The notes beneath the pieces are model-generated. The model was not told where the DNA came from, made no database searches, and saw only the letters and a list, made by a program, of their open reading frames with translations. Shown one piece after another: positions 1 through 8,823 of a DNA stretch of 64,000 nucleotides. The stretch is from NCBI RefSeq assembly GCF_024124545.1, contig NZ_JAMXSF010000001.1:310001-374000 (forward strand), in the 5' to 3' direction. How positions within the stretch are numbered: position 1 is the first letter of the stretch; every line of letters begins with the position of its first letter. The DNA comes from Pseudoalteromonas sp. XMcav2-N. Lineage in GTDB: Bacteria; Pseudomonadota; Gammaproteobacteria; Enterobacterales; Alteromonadaceae. The translations under genes and the position numbers were made by a program.

Positions 1-111
1 CTTGTTAGCAGCATTGCAGTGAAGCGTCGTGGTGCAGTTCGCCGCGCGAAACTTTACTATCTGCGTGAGCGTTCTGGTAAGTCTGCACGTATTAAAGAAA
101 AACTTAACTAA
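1..111 (+). CDS. rplS: Ribosomal protein L19, C-terminal end (partial)
   Basis: The first 36 codons of the window read in frame to a TAA stop and give the basic C-terminus typical of L19 ([20 protein letters not shown], then ARIKEKLN). L19 sits at the 30S-50S interface of the ribosome. The start lies before the window. In this group rplS normally closes the rpsP-rimM-trmD-rplS operon, which fits the strong terminator directly behind it. Confidence 0.93.
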   Translation, partial: LVSSIAVKRRGAVRRAKLYYLRERSGKSARIKEKLN

Positions 112-134
112 TACGTCGCATTTACCAATGCTTA

Positions 135-170
135 AAAACGGGCCACTCTTTGAGTGGCCCGTTTTGGTTT
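135..170 (+). terminator. Rho-independent terminator after rplS
   Basis: A perfect 14-bp stem (AAAACGGGCCACTC pairing with GAGTGGCCCGTTTT) with a 3-nt loop, followed by T-rich sequence. It lies 23 bases after the rplS stop. Confidence 0.9.
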
Positions 171-332
171 TGGGCCACAATCATCTGACTTCGTCAATTG
201 CCTACCTATACGTCTACGACTTTTAATATTGATCCGCTTTAATTCAATGATCAACCTGCTTTAGGTGGACTATGATGAGATTTAATCGCGGTAAAAGAGC
301 TTGCCAATCTGAGTGAGTTGGCATTAGACTGG

Positions 333-370
333 TGTACCTTTTGGTTTACTAAAGTAAATAATAGTTTACA
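333..370. promoter_or_regulatory. Two adjacent TyrR-like boxes upstream of tyrA
   Basis: Box 1 (333-350) reads TGTACC-N6-TTTACT and box 2 (353-370) reads AGTAAA-N6-TTTACA. The TyrR consensus is TGTAAA-N6-TTTACA; box 2 matches 11 of 12 fixed positions and box 1 matches 9. Their centres are 20 bp apart, about two helical turns, the strong-plus-weak arrangement known from Escherichia coli TyrR targets. Box 2 ends 2 bp before the tyrA start codon, so a bound regulator would block the promoter or the start of transcription. Assignment to TyrR is by motif only. Confidence 0.6.
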
Positions 371-372
371 GT

Positions 373-1512
373 ATGGGAATGAGTCAAACATCTGAACTAA
401 CTTTGCTCAGGGAAAAAATTGATGCCTGCGACAGTGCGTTGGTTGACCTGCTGGCACAACGTCGAGAGCTCACTGAGCAGGTTGGAAAAATCAAGCAAGT
501 CACCGGGGCACCGCTGCATGTGCCGCAAAGAGAGGCGGACCTGATTGAGGCAAGGCGAGCGCAAGCAGATAAAAAGGGAGTCAACCCGGATCTCGTTGAA
601 GACATATTACGCCGAATGATGCGCGAAGCCTATGAGAATCAGCAAAGTGAGCTGGCTTGCGCAGCCCCTCAGTTATCACCCGTGGTGATAGTGGGTGGTG
701 CAGGCGCCATGGGCCAATTGTTTACCCGCCAGCTAGAGCGCTCAGGGTATGAAGTACGTATTTTGGATAAAGCACAGCAAGCAGATCAGGGCGCGATGCT
801 CTCAGATGCTAAGCTGGTGCTGTTGAGTGTGCCTATTAATGCGCTGGAGCAAGTGATCAGTGAATTACCGCCACTTCCCGACGATTGCGTGCTGGCAGAT
901 ATCACCTCTGTTAAACAAGCGCCCTTGCAAGCGATGATGAAAAAGCATCCAGGGCCTGTTGTGGGGTTACACCCCATGTTTGGACCAGATATTTCACATT
1001 GGGTGAAGCAGACTGTGGTGGTGTGTGACGGGCGCAACAGTGAGGCGTATCAGGGATTGCTTGAGCAACTCAAAATCTGGGGATGCCATTTGGCTAGTAT
1101 GGCTGCTAAGAAGCACGATCAGGCTATGCAAATCATTCAGGTTATGCGCCACCTCACGACGTTTGTCTATGGTCAGTTTCTGGCTCGTCAGTGCCACACG
1201 CTGGAAGAGTTAAAAGGGTGTTCTTCACCGATTTATCAGCTTGAGCTGATGATGGTTGGGCGGCTGTTTGCGCAGTCGGGTGAGCTTTATGCCGATATTA
1301 TGCTGGCGCAGTTTGATGAAGTGGAAGGACTGCTTGCAAGCTACCAGGATACCTTTGAACAGACGCTTAATCGTTTGCAGTCGGGTGACAAAGCGGCTCT
1401 GATGAGCGCCTTTGACGAGGCAAAAAATTACTTTTCGGACAGTGCACAAACCTTTTTACGTCAAAGCCGGGGTTTGCTCAATAAGGCCAACGACGCTAAG
1501 GTTATTTCTTAG
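373..1512 (+). CDS. tyrA: Bifunctional chorismate mutase / prephenate dehydrogenase (T-protein)
   Basis: Converts chorismate to prephenate and oxidises it with NAD+ to 4-hydroxyphenylpyruvate, the committed route to tyrosine, in the cytosol. Residues about 7-90 are the AroQ-type chorismate mutase helices. A dinucleotide-binding loop GGAGAMG sits at 108-114, and the prephenate dehydrogenase motif GLHPMFGPD follows near residue 198. The length of 379 residues agrees with E. coli TyrA. The start may be ATG 373 or ATG 379; neither has a clear Shine-Dalgarno, because the TyrR-like box occupies that stretch. It stands alone without an aroF partner and is convergent with pheA. Confidence 0.95.
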   Translation: MGMSQTSELTLLREKIDACDSALVDLLAQRRELTEQVGKIKQVTGAPLHVPQREADLIEARRAQADKKGVNPDLVEDILRRMMREAYENQQSELACAAPQLSPVVIVGGAGAMGQLFTRQLERSGYEVRILDKAQQADQGAMLSDAKLVLLSVPINALEQVISELPPLPDDCVLADITSVKQAPLQAMMKKHPGPVVGLHPMFGPDISHWVKQTVVVCDGRNSEAYQGLLEQLKIWGCHLASMAAKKHDQAMQIIQVMRHLTTFVYGQFLARQCHTLEELKGCSSPIYQLELMMVGRLFAQSGELYADIMLAQFDEVEGLLASYQDTFEQTLNRLQSGDKAALMSAFDEAKNYFSDSAQTFLRQSRGLLNKANDAKVIS

Positions 1513-1525
1513 CATTTTGATAGTA

Positions 1526-1555
1526 GAGCGAGGCAAGCCTCGCTCTCATTCTTTT
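1526..1555 (+). terminator. Terminator after tyrA
   Basis: Perfect 9-bp stem GAGCGAGGC / GCCTCGCTC with an AA loop, followed by a T-rich tail, 13 bp after the tyrA stop. Confidence 0.85.
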
Positions 1556-1767
1556 ATACCAATTTGCTTAATTAAGTGTTCTATTTTGAGGCGAGAAAAT
1601 ATCGTCGATAACACCGCTCACGCGTCCTGCTATCGCTGAGGCACCTACGTCCATGTAGGCGAGGCAAAAATTTCGTTATTTAGTTGCTCTAAATGAGAAA
1701 TTTTTAACACCGTTACCGGCATATTTGCTCCTTCAAATTGAACAGGTATTAAGTGAAATTGGTATTA
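1556..1767. repeat. MITE-like interspersed repeat, longer copy, ending in the pheA stop codon
   Basis: Bounded by 10-bp perfect inverted ends ATACCAATTT (1556-1565) and AAATTGGTAT (1756-1765). Inside are a near-palindrome CCTACGTCCATGTAGG (1644-1659) and a long hairpin: AAAAATTTC (1666) pairs with GAAATTTTT (1697), enclosing ATTTAG/CTAAAT. There is no coding potential. The last bases TTA (1765-1767) are the pheA stop codon on the minus strand. A shorter copy sharing both ends lies at 38964-39048. Non-autonomous elements of this kind are common in Alteromonadales and Vibrionales genomes, but the family is not named here. Confidence 0.75.
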
Positions 1768-2919
1768 TACCACCTCTACTGCCTGCAGAGATTCGCTTTG
1801 GTAACAACCCAGAATACGTACATACTGGGTATGTTCTTTCAAGGATTCCAGGGCGCTTTGCACTTGTTTATCCGCGACATTCGCTTGTAGGTCAACATAA
1901 AACACTTCTTCCCATGGATTACCCGGCACCGGGCGTGACTCCAGTTTGGTCATATTGATATTGTGTTCTTTGAACACCATCAGCGCGTCGGCCAGAGAGC
2001 CGACTTGTTGTTTGGTGGCCATGATCAGGCTGGTTTTGGTTGGGATCTGAGTCGACACTTGCAGTGGCTGGCGCGCAACGACAATAAAGCGACTGTGATT
2101 TTCCGCTTGATTAGCCAGACCACTTTTCAGAACTGCCAGACCAAACCCTTTACCGGCTTGTGCAGAGCCTATCGCGGCACTGTTTGGGGTGTCTGCGGCC
2201 AGTTTCAGAGCGCTGGACGTGGAGTCGCAGGTTTCTTGTGTCAGGTCGCCCAGCCCTTCCAGGAAGCGGCTGCACTGAGCGAAGGGTTGATGATGGGCGA
2301 AGATTTTATTGATGTCTTTGAGGGTTGTCCCTTCTTTTGCCAGCAAACAGTGTTCAACACTGTGTGTCACCTCACCAATAATAGAAACCTGAGCATGCTG
2401 AAGTAAATCAAAGACTTCATTGATACTCCCTGAGCTGGTATTTTCAATTGGCAGTATACCGTAGTCGGCCTGGCCTTTTTCAACAGACTGGGTTATGTCT
2501 GAAAACGTCTGACATCCCAGCTCAACCAGCGTACCGGGGCGACGGCTGAAATATTTGTGACAGGCAAGCTGGCTGTAGGACCCCTGCCCACCCAGGTAGG
2601 CGACTTTATGAGTATCACTCAGGGACTCGGGATTCAGGCTCTTCTGAAGGAGTGCTTGCTGATTCAATACTGAGTCTTCCAGGATCACCTGGAAAACGTT
2701 GTTAATATAGAAAGGGTCCAGCCCCAGTGATTTGCCGTAGCTGATGAGCTTTTCCAGCAGTGCCAGCTCGCGGGCTTCATCCCTGATAGGTTTGTTGTTG
2801 GTGATCTTGTATTCCAGTACGCTGTGGCTTAATCTGCGGCGTTTTGCCAGCAGGATCAACAGCTCAGAATCAATTTCATTGATGTCCTTACGCAGCGCAT
2901 CCAAAGTATCTTGTGTCAT
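1765..2919 (-). CDS. pheA: Bifunctional chorismate mutase / prephenate dehydratase (P-protein)
   Basis: Makes phenylpyruvate from chorismate through prephenate, the branch to phenylalanine. Domains in order: AroQ chorismate mutase (about 1-90), prephenate dehydratase starting at VAYLGGQGSYSQ near residue 107, and a C-terminal ACT regulatory domain with the ESRP phenylalanine-binding motif. The dehydratase TRF motif reads SRF here (NHSRFIVVAR), a conservative change. The ACT motif GALV reads GSLA. Length 384 is normal. Expression is probably controlled by the leader and attenuator just upstream. The stop codon is formed by the end of an interspersed repeat. Confidence 0.95.
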   Translation of the reverse strand: MTQDTLDALRKDINEIDSELLILLAKRRRLSHSVLEYKITNNKPIRDEARELALLEKLISYGKSLGLDPFYINNVFQVILEDSVLNQQALLQKSLNPESLSDTHKVAYLGGQGSYSQLACHKYFSRRPGTLVELGCQTFSDITQSVEKGQADYGILPIENTSSGSINEVFDLLQHAQVSIIGEVTHSVEHCLLAKEGTTLKDINKIFAHHQPFAQCSRFLEGLGDLTQETCDSTSSALKLAADTPNSAAIGSAQAGKGFGLAVLKSGLANQAENHSRFIVVARQPLQVSTQIPTKTSLIMATKQQVGSLADALMVFKEHNINMTKLESRPVPGNPWEEVFYVDLQANVADKQVQSALESLKEHTQYVRILGCYQSESLQAVEVV

Positions 2920-2941
2920 AGGTCCTCACTCCCATTTTGCC

Positions 2942-2970
2942 AAAAAAAAGCCTCCCAGTGTGGGAGGCTT
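2942..2970 (-). terminator. pheA attenuator terminator
   Basis: On the minus strand, a 10-bp stem AAGCCTCCCA / TGGGAGGCTT with a 3-nt loop runs into a run of eight T, 23 bp before the pheA start and 38 bp after the leader peptide stop. Upstream, GAGGCTTA near the end of the leader can pair with TAAGCCTC and so break the terminator. A further pairing, ACACGCAA (within the leader coding sequence) with TTGCGTGT (about 2986-2995), would free the terminator again. Confidence 0.88.
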
Positions 2971-3007
2971 AGCTATCTGATTTTTACACGCAAACAGTTA
3001 AGCCTCT

Positions 3008-3058
3008 TCACCTAAAGAAGCTAAAAAAGAAAAAGTAGTTGCGTGTCGTTAAAGTCAT
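3008..3058 (-). CDS. pheL: Phe leader peptide
   Basis: A 16-residue open frame, MTLTTRNYFFFFSFFR, with six Phe and one Tyr in nine consecutive codons (Tyr-Phe4-Ser-Phe2 within them). It precedes an attenuator and pheA. A stalled ribosome at the Phe codons when charged tRNA-Phe is scarce would cover the ACACGCAA segment, let the antiterminator form and allow pheA transcription. This is the classic pheL mechanism. It is too short for ordinary gene callers. Confidence 0.9.
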   Translation of the reverse strand: MTLTTRNYFFFFSFFR

Positions 3059-3234
3059 AAATCTGTCTAAAATATGGTTCTTAATCTAATTAACCCTATT
3101 ATTAGCACAGATCATTTTAACTATACAAGCCCGAATTGAGACATATCTGGCAAAGTGTTTGGCGAGGTTCTCCGTGATCTGGTATATTCTGCCCATATAC
3201 TGTTGAAAAACGACAACTAGCTAAAAGGTTTATC

Positions 3235-6228
3235 GTGGGCTATCGACGACCTGTGTCTCGCTTTGGTTTTAATTCACTCAGTGTCAAACTCCCGGTGTTA
3301 ACGGCAGCCGTTTGTTTGATTGCCGGCGTCATTGCCGCCGCGCTGATGTTGAAAACTAAAGAAACGCAACTTGTGTATGAAGAATTTCATGAGTTACAGC
3401 AAAAAAGCGAGCAAACGCTCACACATTTCTCCGAATTCTTAACACTGAAGAAAAAATTGGCTCAGCAAGCCAATATGGTTGTTGGCAGAACACTGTTTTC
3501 TGGTCAGGTTAAACGGAGTGCATCAGAGTCACAGGTACAAATTAATCGAACGGATGAGCGAATTAACAGCATCGCAGCCAATGGTATTTCGGCAGCCTAT
3601 CTGCCTGCAAAAAATTTAAACCCACAAAGTCAGGCCCTGCTTAGCGAATCTGAGTATGTCTGGAATTCATTATCTCCGCTGCTCCTTCAGGACTTTTTTA
3701 ACTTTTACCTCTATACCACTGACGATTTTGTACGGATATCTCCGCCAAACTCCTTGTTGATTGACGGCAAAGGAGGTAATCATTTCAGCATTCATGCTTT
3801 ACCGCTATTGAGGGAAGAGCTGAACCCGACCCGTCAGGCACTCTGGTCGGGGATCCACTTCGACGAAGTCTGGAGTAAGTGGGTGGTCAGTGTGCTTGTC
3901 CCTCTGTATGTGGATGATACGTATCAAGGCTTTACAGGCAGCGACTTGGAGTTAGATGTGCTGTTGAGGCGCCTTCCTGAAGCTTCCGATACCCTCAGTT
4001 ATCTTGTATTTGATAAGCAGGGCAGAGTTTTGTCTGCACCTAATCTGGGTATTGTTGCGCATAATAATGAATTGGCAGATAAATCGTCTTTGCCGGTGGC
4101 GTTTCAGGAGATGATCGAGAGCACGTTACGGGTCAATTTACCCAGCTTGCAAAGTGAGTTTGGGTTTAAACAGGAATCTTATCTCGCTAATGTGGTTCAT
4201 TTGACAGAGTTGGACTGGTACATCGGTTATTACAAGAAGCGTGATGCTGCGCTGTTTGCACTCAATGATCTTAAATGGAAGTTCTCTGGTCTATTTATTC
4301 TGTACGGGCTCTTTGTTTCCTTACTGCTGCATCAGGTTATCTATCACCTGATTTTAAAGCGTATCAATCAGTCGGTGAATGCGCTGGTTTCGTTCGGTAA
4401 AGGTCAGCTTGATCATCCCGAGCTGCCTGATGCCAATGATGAGCTAGGTGTACTGAACGCATCAATTAATGATATGAGCGGCGAAACTCGCAAGCTTATC
4501 CAGGGCCTCAATACTCGGGTATCCGAGCGAGAATCCGCCCAGAAACAAGCAAATCGTCTTGGTAAAGCCGTGGAGTTTTCTGGTACTGGCGTGCTGATCA
4601 CCAATGACAGGTTTAAAGTAGAATATGTCAATCCAAAAATGCTGGAGATGACCGGCTTTGATGAAGCGCATTTTATTGGTGCACCTTTGTTAGGAATTGT
4701 CTCTAAAGAAATGGCGATTATCGTTGACGATATCGATTTTGACCTGCGCAGCCGCAACTATTGGCGTGGAGACACGTTGCTGCAAGGCGTCTCTGATGAG
4801 CAGATCTGGGTGAGCCTGAGCATTTCTCCGATTCGCGAAGAAAGTGGCAGAATATCCAGCTATGTAGCATCGGCGCAGGATATCTCATTTGTTAAAGAAA
4901 GCCAGCGTAAAATGGAAGAGCTGGCTTATTTTGACACGCTGACCGGGTTGGCAAATAGAACCTTTTTCCGAATGCAGTTACGCAAGTCGATGGCACTGGC
5001 CGAGCGGGGGCATTATGCTTTTGCGTTATTTTATTTCGACCTCGATGAGTTCAAGCGTATCAATGATACCTTGGGTCACGATGCCGGGGACCGATTGTTA
5101 GTTGAAGTGGCCGATCGCTTGAAACAGCGGCTGCGAGCTGAAGATACGATAGCACGTCTTGGCGGTGATGAGTTTGCTGTACTTCTTAGTGGCATAGAGA
5201 GCCGGGAAAATGCCATGGATGTGGCCAACACCATTCAACGGACATTGGCTAAGCCAATCCGGCTTGGCAATAATGAAGTGATTGTCAGTGCCAGCATTGG
5301 CATCACGCTGGCGCCTTTTGACAGCAAAGAAGAAGAGCAGCTACTAAAACATGCTGATCTTGCAATGTATGAAGCCAAAGCGAAGGGAAGAAATACCTTT
5401 CACTTTTATTCTCAGGAACTGGACGCTGCGGCCAATGAACGCTTGTATATTGAAAACGAGCTCCGTCAGGCTATCAAAGAGGGTCAGTTCAGTTTGCGCT
5501 ACCAACCTCAGATTGACAGCATTACGGAGCAAGTGGTGGGGTATGAGGCATTGGTCCGCTGGTATCACCCAGAAAAAGGGTTTATTGCGCCAACCAAATT
5601 TATTCCCATCGCAGAAGCGACCGGCATGATCGTTGAACTAGGTGCCTGGGTATTACGAGAAGCCTGTCAGTTCTCTGCAAGATTGCGCCGCAGTGGCCGT
5701 ACCGCGGATATTTCTATCAACCTGTCTGCACGGCAATTCAAAGATGCAGAGCTGATAGAGTACATCTCAACCACCTTGAAAGAAACTGGCCTGTCTCCCG
5801 ATATGCTGCATCTTGAGCTAACAGAAAGTATGTTGATGGGGGATGTTGAGGCGGCGATAGAGCAGCTGCTGGAAATGAAAAAGTTAGGTGTGTCTTTGTC
5901 GATTGATGATTTTGGTACGGGTTACTCTTCGCTTAGTTATCTGAAGCGTTTTCCGGTCGATGTGCTAAAAGTGGATCGCTCATTCGTCAAGGATATTCCG
6001 CAAGACTCGAATGACATGGAGATCACGGCGGCCATCATAGCGATGGCACAGAAGTTGAGCATGAAAGTGATTGCTGAAGGCGTGGAGACTCAGGAGCAGG
6101 TGGCGTTTTTACAAAGAAATAACTGCTTTATCGTACAAGGTTACTATTACAGTGCGCCTTTAACTGAACACGAAATTCTGATGCAAAGCCAACACCCAGA
6201 TATAGGGCAGGGCAATCAGGCACATTAA
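3235..6228 (+). CDS. Membrane PAS-GGDEF-EAL cyclic-di-GMP protein
   Basis: A 997-residue inner-membrane signalling protein. One membrane segment near residues 19-41, a periplasmic sensor region of about 300 residues (dCACHE-like by position), a second membrane segment near 350-372, a HAMP-like linker, a PAS domain from about 442, then GGDEF and EAL domains. GGDEF (643-647) is intact with an RxxD inhibitory site (RAED) five residues before it. The EAL motif (771-773), NLSARQF, DDFGTGYSS and the late AEGVE glutamate are all present. It could therefore make and break c-di-GMP. It starts at GTG with AAAGG seven bases upstream. It is monocistronic; the ligand is unknown. Confidence 0.9.
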   Translation: MGYRRPVSRFGFNSLSVKLPVLTAAVCLIAGVIAAALMLKTKETQLVYEEFHELQQKSEQTLTHFSEFLTLKKKLAQQANMVVGRTLFSGQVKRSASESQVQINRTDERINSIAANGISAAYLPAKNLNPQSQALLSESEYVWNSLSPLLLQDFFNFYLYTTDDFVRISPPNSLLIDGKGGNHFSIHALPLLREELNPTRQALWSGIHFDEVWSKWVVSVLVPLYVDDTYQGFTGSDLELDVLLRRLPEASDTLSYLVFDKQGRVLSAPNLGIVAHNNELADKSSLPVAFQEMIESTLRVNLPSLQSEFGFKQESYLANVVHLTELDWYIGYYKKRDAALFALNDLKWKFSGLFILYGLFVSLLLHQVIYHLILKRINQSVNALVSFGKGQLDHPELPDANDELGVLNASINDMSGETRKLIQGLNTRVSERESAQKQANRLGKAVEFSGTGVLITNDRFKVEYVNPKMLEMTGFDEAHFIGAPLLGIVSKEMAIIVDDIDFDLRSRNYWRGDTLLQGVSDEQIWVSLSISPIREESGRISSYVASAQDISFVKESQRKMEELAYFDTLTGLANRTFFRMQLRKSMALAERGHYAFALFYFDLDEFKRINDTLGHDAGDRLLVEVADRLKQRLRAEDTIARLGGDEFAVLLSGIESRENAMDVANTIQRTLAKPIRLGNNEVIVSASIGITLAPFDSKEEEQLLKHADLAMYEAKAKGRNTFHFYSQELDAAANERLYIENELRQAIKEGQFSLRYQPQIDSITEQVVGYEALVRWYHPEKGFIAPTKFIPIAEATGMIVELGAWVLREACQFSARLRRSGRTADISINLSARQFKDAELIEYISTTLKETGLSPDMLHLELTESMLMGDVEAAIEQLLEMKKLGVSLSIDDFGTGYSSLSYLKRFPVDVLKVDRSFVKDIPQDSNDMEITAAIIAMAQKLSMKVIAEGVETQEQVAFLQRNNCFIVQGYYYSAPLTEHEILMQSQHPDIGQGNQAH

Positions 6229-6275
6229 GCCTGTTTGACGAGCTTGACGATGTCAGGCTCGCCTCTATGCTGAGA

Positions 6276-6605
6276 TCAGCCTCCAGCGATTTTAACTTTG
6301 AAACCTTGTGCTTCGAGCAGAGTTTTGAGCTTATTTCTGTCATCTCCCTGAATTTCTATCACATTATCTTTGAGCGCGCCGCCCTGGCCCATTTTACTTT
6401 TTAAGGTTTTCGCCAGTTTTTTCATATCGTGTTCTGCCGGGTCAATGCCAACAACCAACATGACGCCCTTACCCTTGCGGCCTTTGGTTTGGCGTTCGAT
6501 TCGTACCGCGCCATCTTTAAACAACTTTGCTTGTGGCTCTGGCTTAGATTCTGTGTGCTTTATGCGGCCAGACTCGGTTGAGTACACTAAACGACTCTCT
6601 GACAT
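6276..6605 (-). CDS. yciH: SUI1/eIF1-like protein YciH
   Basis: A 109-residue protein of the SUI1 (translation initiation factor 1) family. In E. coli YciH affects initiation fidelity on unusual start codons. The basic loop KGRKGKGVMLV and the alpha-beta core with KLKSKMGQGG are recognisable. The frame is open for 14 more codons upstream, but ATG 6605 has AGGAG at the right distance, so this start is preferred. It converges on the GGDEF-EAL gene 47 bp away. Confidence 0.9.
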   Translation of the reverse strand: MSESRLVYSTESGRIKHTESKPEPQAKLFKDGAVRIERQTKGRKGKGVMLVVGIDPAEHDMKKLAKTLKSKMGQGGALKDNVIEIQGDDRNKLKTLLEAQGFKVKIAGG

Positions 6606-6750
6606 TTTGACTCTCCTGTTTGAGGCTGAATGCCGCCATGGTAACAAAAAGCGTTTTGAAGCGAGATAATTTTTTGGCTAATTTCACTTATCGGTTTATA
6701 TTTAAAACAACATCATGGATACCAAAATTCAACCAAAGTAGGAGCTTGCG

Positions 6751-7056
6751 ATGAGCCTGAGCAAAAATGCTTCAGCGGACGGAAAAACTTTAACGATACA
6801 AATCAAAGGAAAGTTTGACTTTAACTTGGTCCAATCTTTTCGTCAGGCCTATGCCGAAGTAGGCAATCAAACTGAGAAAGTCGTCGTTGATTTGCGTGAC
6901 ACAGACTATATGGATAGTTCAGCGTTAGGTATGTTGCTCAATATGAAGAAAACCTTGGGTGATTCGGTGTCGAGCATACAGATCAGTAATTGTCGGCCTC
7001 AGCTGAAAAAGATTTTGCAAATTTCACGGTTCGATAAAAAGTTCGATATTGATTGA
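6751..7056 (+). CDS. STAS-domain anti-sigma factor antagonist
   Basis: A 101-residue stand-alone STAS domain of the SpoIIAA/RsbV type. The motif YMDSSALGMLLNMKK places the phosphorylatable serine at about S57. Partner-switching proteins of this type bind or release a kinase/anti-sigma partner depending on phosphorylation. The next gene, 18 bp downstream on the same strand, encodes a phosphatase plus a HATPase kinase-like domain, exactly the enzymes expected to act on this serine. ATG 6751 follows a good AGGAG. Confidence 0.9.
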   Translation: MSLSKNASADGKTLTIQIKGKFDFNLVQSFRQAYAEVGNQTEKVVVDLRDTDYMDSSALGMLLNMKKTLGDSVSSIQISNCRPQLKKILQISRFDKKFDID

Positions 7057-7074
7057 ACCATTAGGGATTAGTGC

Positions 7075-8721
7075 ATGCTAATTTTGGTTGTAGACGATCA
7101 GCCTCTCAACTGTCGATTACTGCAAACTATGCTCGAACACCAGCACTACGAGGTGTTAGTTGCTAATAATGGGCAGGAAGCGTTGGACTTGCTCCAAGAC
7201 CATGATGTAGATATCGTTCTGTTGGACGTGATGATGCCCGTGATGGATGGTTTCGAAACTGCACCCAAAATCAAAGAGCATGCAGGCGATGTCTACTTAC
7301 CTGTTATCTTTATTACCGCTTTAGAAGACCATGCCAGCTTTGAAAAGTGCCTCCATGTAGGGGGCGACGACTTCATTCATAAACCCTTTGACCGGATCAT
7401 ATTGTCTGCCAAGATCCGAGCGCACGCTCGAACAAGAAAGTTGAGTAAAGAGGCTTATGAACAAAAAAAGCAGCTTGAGTATCATTACAATCAGATTGAA
7501 CGTGAGCACGAGATTGTAGAACATATATTTCGCAATGCGTTGTCGGGTCAGGAAGATTTTGCCGACCTGTGTGATTATCATTTGTCCCCCGCGTCCATGT
7601 TCAACGGCGACATGTTCTTAATGGCTAAAAGCCCCATCGGTGGCTTTTATTGCCTGCTTGGGGATTTTACAGGGCACGGTTTGGCGGCTGCGGTGGGCGC
7701 ATTACCCGCATCAAAGATATTTTATACTATGGTGCAAAAAGGCATGGCGGTGAATGACATTGCAGCCGAACTTAACAGCTCACTGAACACCTTATTGCCC
7801 GGACATATGTTCTGCGCAGCAGCCATTGTTGAAATTAGCAGTTCAGGCAGAAACGTGTCAGCCTGGCTTGGCGGGTTTCCGGATATTTATCTGATAGACA
7901 GCGATGGGCAGATGCTCAAGACCATAGAATCTCAGCACATGTCACTGGGGATCCTGGACGAGGACGAGTTTGAGCGTAACACCTTGCACTTTGAAGTCGA
8001 GGTGGGTACTCGCATTGTCATGGCAACGGATGGCATCATTGAAAGCGAGGCGCCTGACGGGACGTTATTTGGTGAGCAACGGCTGATCGATGTATTGAGC
8101 TGCAAGGTGGATATTTCAACCAGGGATATTATCCAGCAAGTCAGGGAGTACAGTGGTCATAAAGAGCAACAAGATGACTTAAGCATCGCTATCATAAACT
8201 GTCTGCCTGACTGCTCAACGGAAGCATTACCACCAGAATACTCCACTTTGCCTTTCAATATCAGCATTTCACTCAATGCTGAGCAAATGCGATATACAGA
8301 TCCGGTATTGGAGTTGGTTGATATTTTATCGAAAGTGGAAGGGCTTCATGCTCACAGATCGAATGTCTTTTTACTGCTGTCGGAAGCCTATAATAATTCG
8401 CTTGACCATGGTGTTTTGGGATTAAAATCTGATTTAAAAAACCAGGACGATGGCTTCATAGAATATTATCACCAGAGGGCGCGTGCATTGGAAAACCTTA
8501 AAGATGCCCTGATCATTATTAACGTGCGTTTTAGTCCTGAAGAGTACCGTATTATTTTTAATATTTGCGATTCCGGTAACGGATTCGATCAAAATACGAA
8601 TACACAGCATCAATCTCAGCAGGAACATGGCAGGGGCGTCGAACTGCTCTCTGAAATAGCGCAAAGTGTGACGTATAATCAGGTCGGTAACGAGGTTGAG
8701 CTGGTTTACTCGCTTCGCTAA
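7075..8721 (+). CDS. Response regulator with PP2C phosphatase and HATPase (partner-switching) domains
   Basis: 548 residues, three domains: an N-terminal receiver (acidic pair D7/D8, phosphoacceptor D51, conserved Lys in FIHKPFD), a SpoIIE/RsbU-type PP2C phosphatase (metal motifs FNGDMF, LGDFTGHGLAAA, MATDGIIES and QQDDLS), and a C-terminal GHKL ATPase (N-box SEAYNNSLDHG, G1 box DSGNGFD). The arrangement resembles HsbR-type regulators. Phosphorylation of the receiver probably gates dephosphorylation of the upstream STAS protein, while the ATPase domain may phosphorylate it. The cognate histidine kinase is not in the window. Confidence 0.9.
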   Translation: MLILVVDDQPLNCRLLQTMLEHQHYEVLVANNGQEALDLLQDHDVDIVLLDVMMPVMDGFETAPKIKEHAGDVYLPVIFITALEDHASFEKCLHVGGDDFIHKPFDRIILSAKIRAHARTRKLSKEAYEQKKQLEYHYNQIEREHEIVEHIFRNALSGQEDFADLCDYHLSPASMFNGDMFLMAKSPIGGFYCLLGDFTGHGLAAAVGALPASKIFYTMVQKGMAVNDIAAELNSSLNTLLPGHMFCAAAIVEISSSGRNVSAWLGGFPDIYLIDSDGQMLKTIESQHMSLGILDEDEFERNTLHFEVEVGTRIVMATDGIIESEAPDGTLFGEQRLIDVLSCKVDISTRDIIQQVREYSGHKEQQDDLSIAIINCLPDCSTEALPPEYSTLPFNISISLNAEQMRYTDPVLELVDILSKVEGLHAHRSNVFLLLSEAYNNSLDHGVLGLKSDLKNQDDGFIEYYHQRARALENLKDALIIINVRFSPEEYRIIFNICDSGNGFDQNTNTQHQSQQEHGRGVELLSEIAQSVTYNQVGNEVELVYSLR

Positions 8722-8823
8722 CTGCATGCTGCCTATCTTAAAATAAAATATTCTGACAACACGCTGGCATAGCACAGCCTTCCGTGTTAAATTCAATGGA
8801 TATTTAGATGTTTGGATGGCCAA

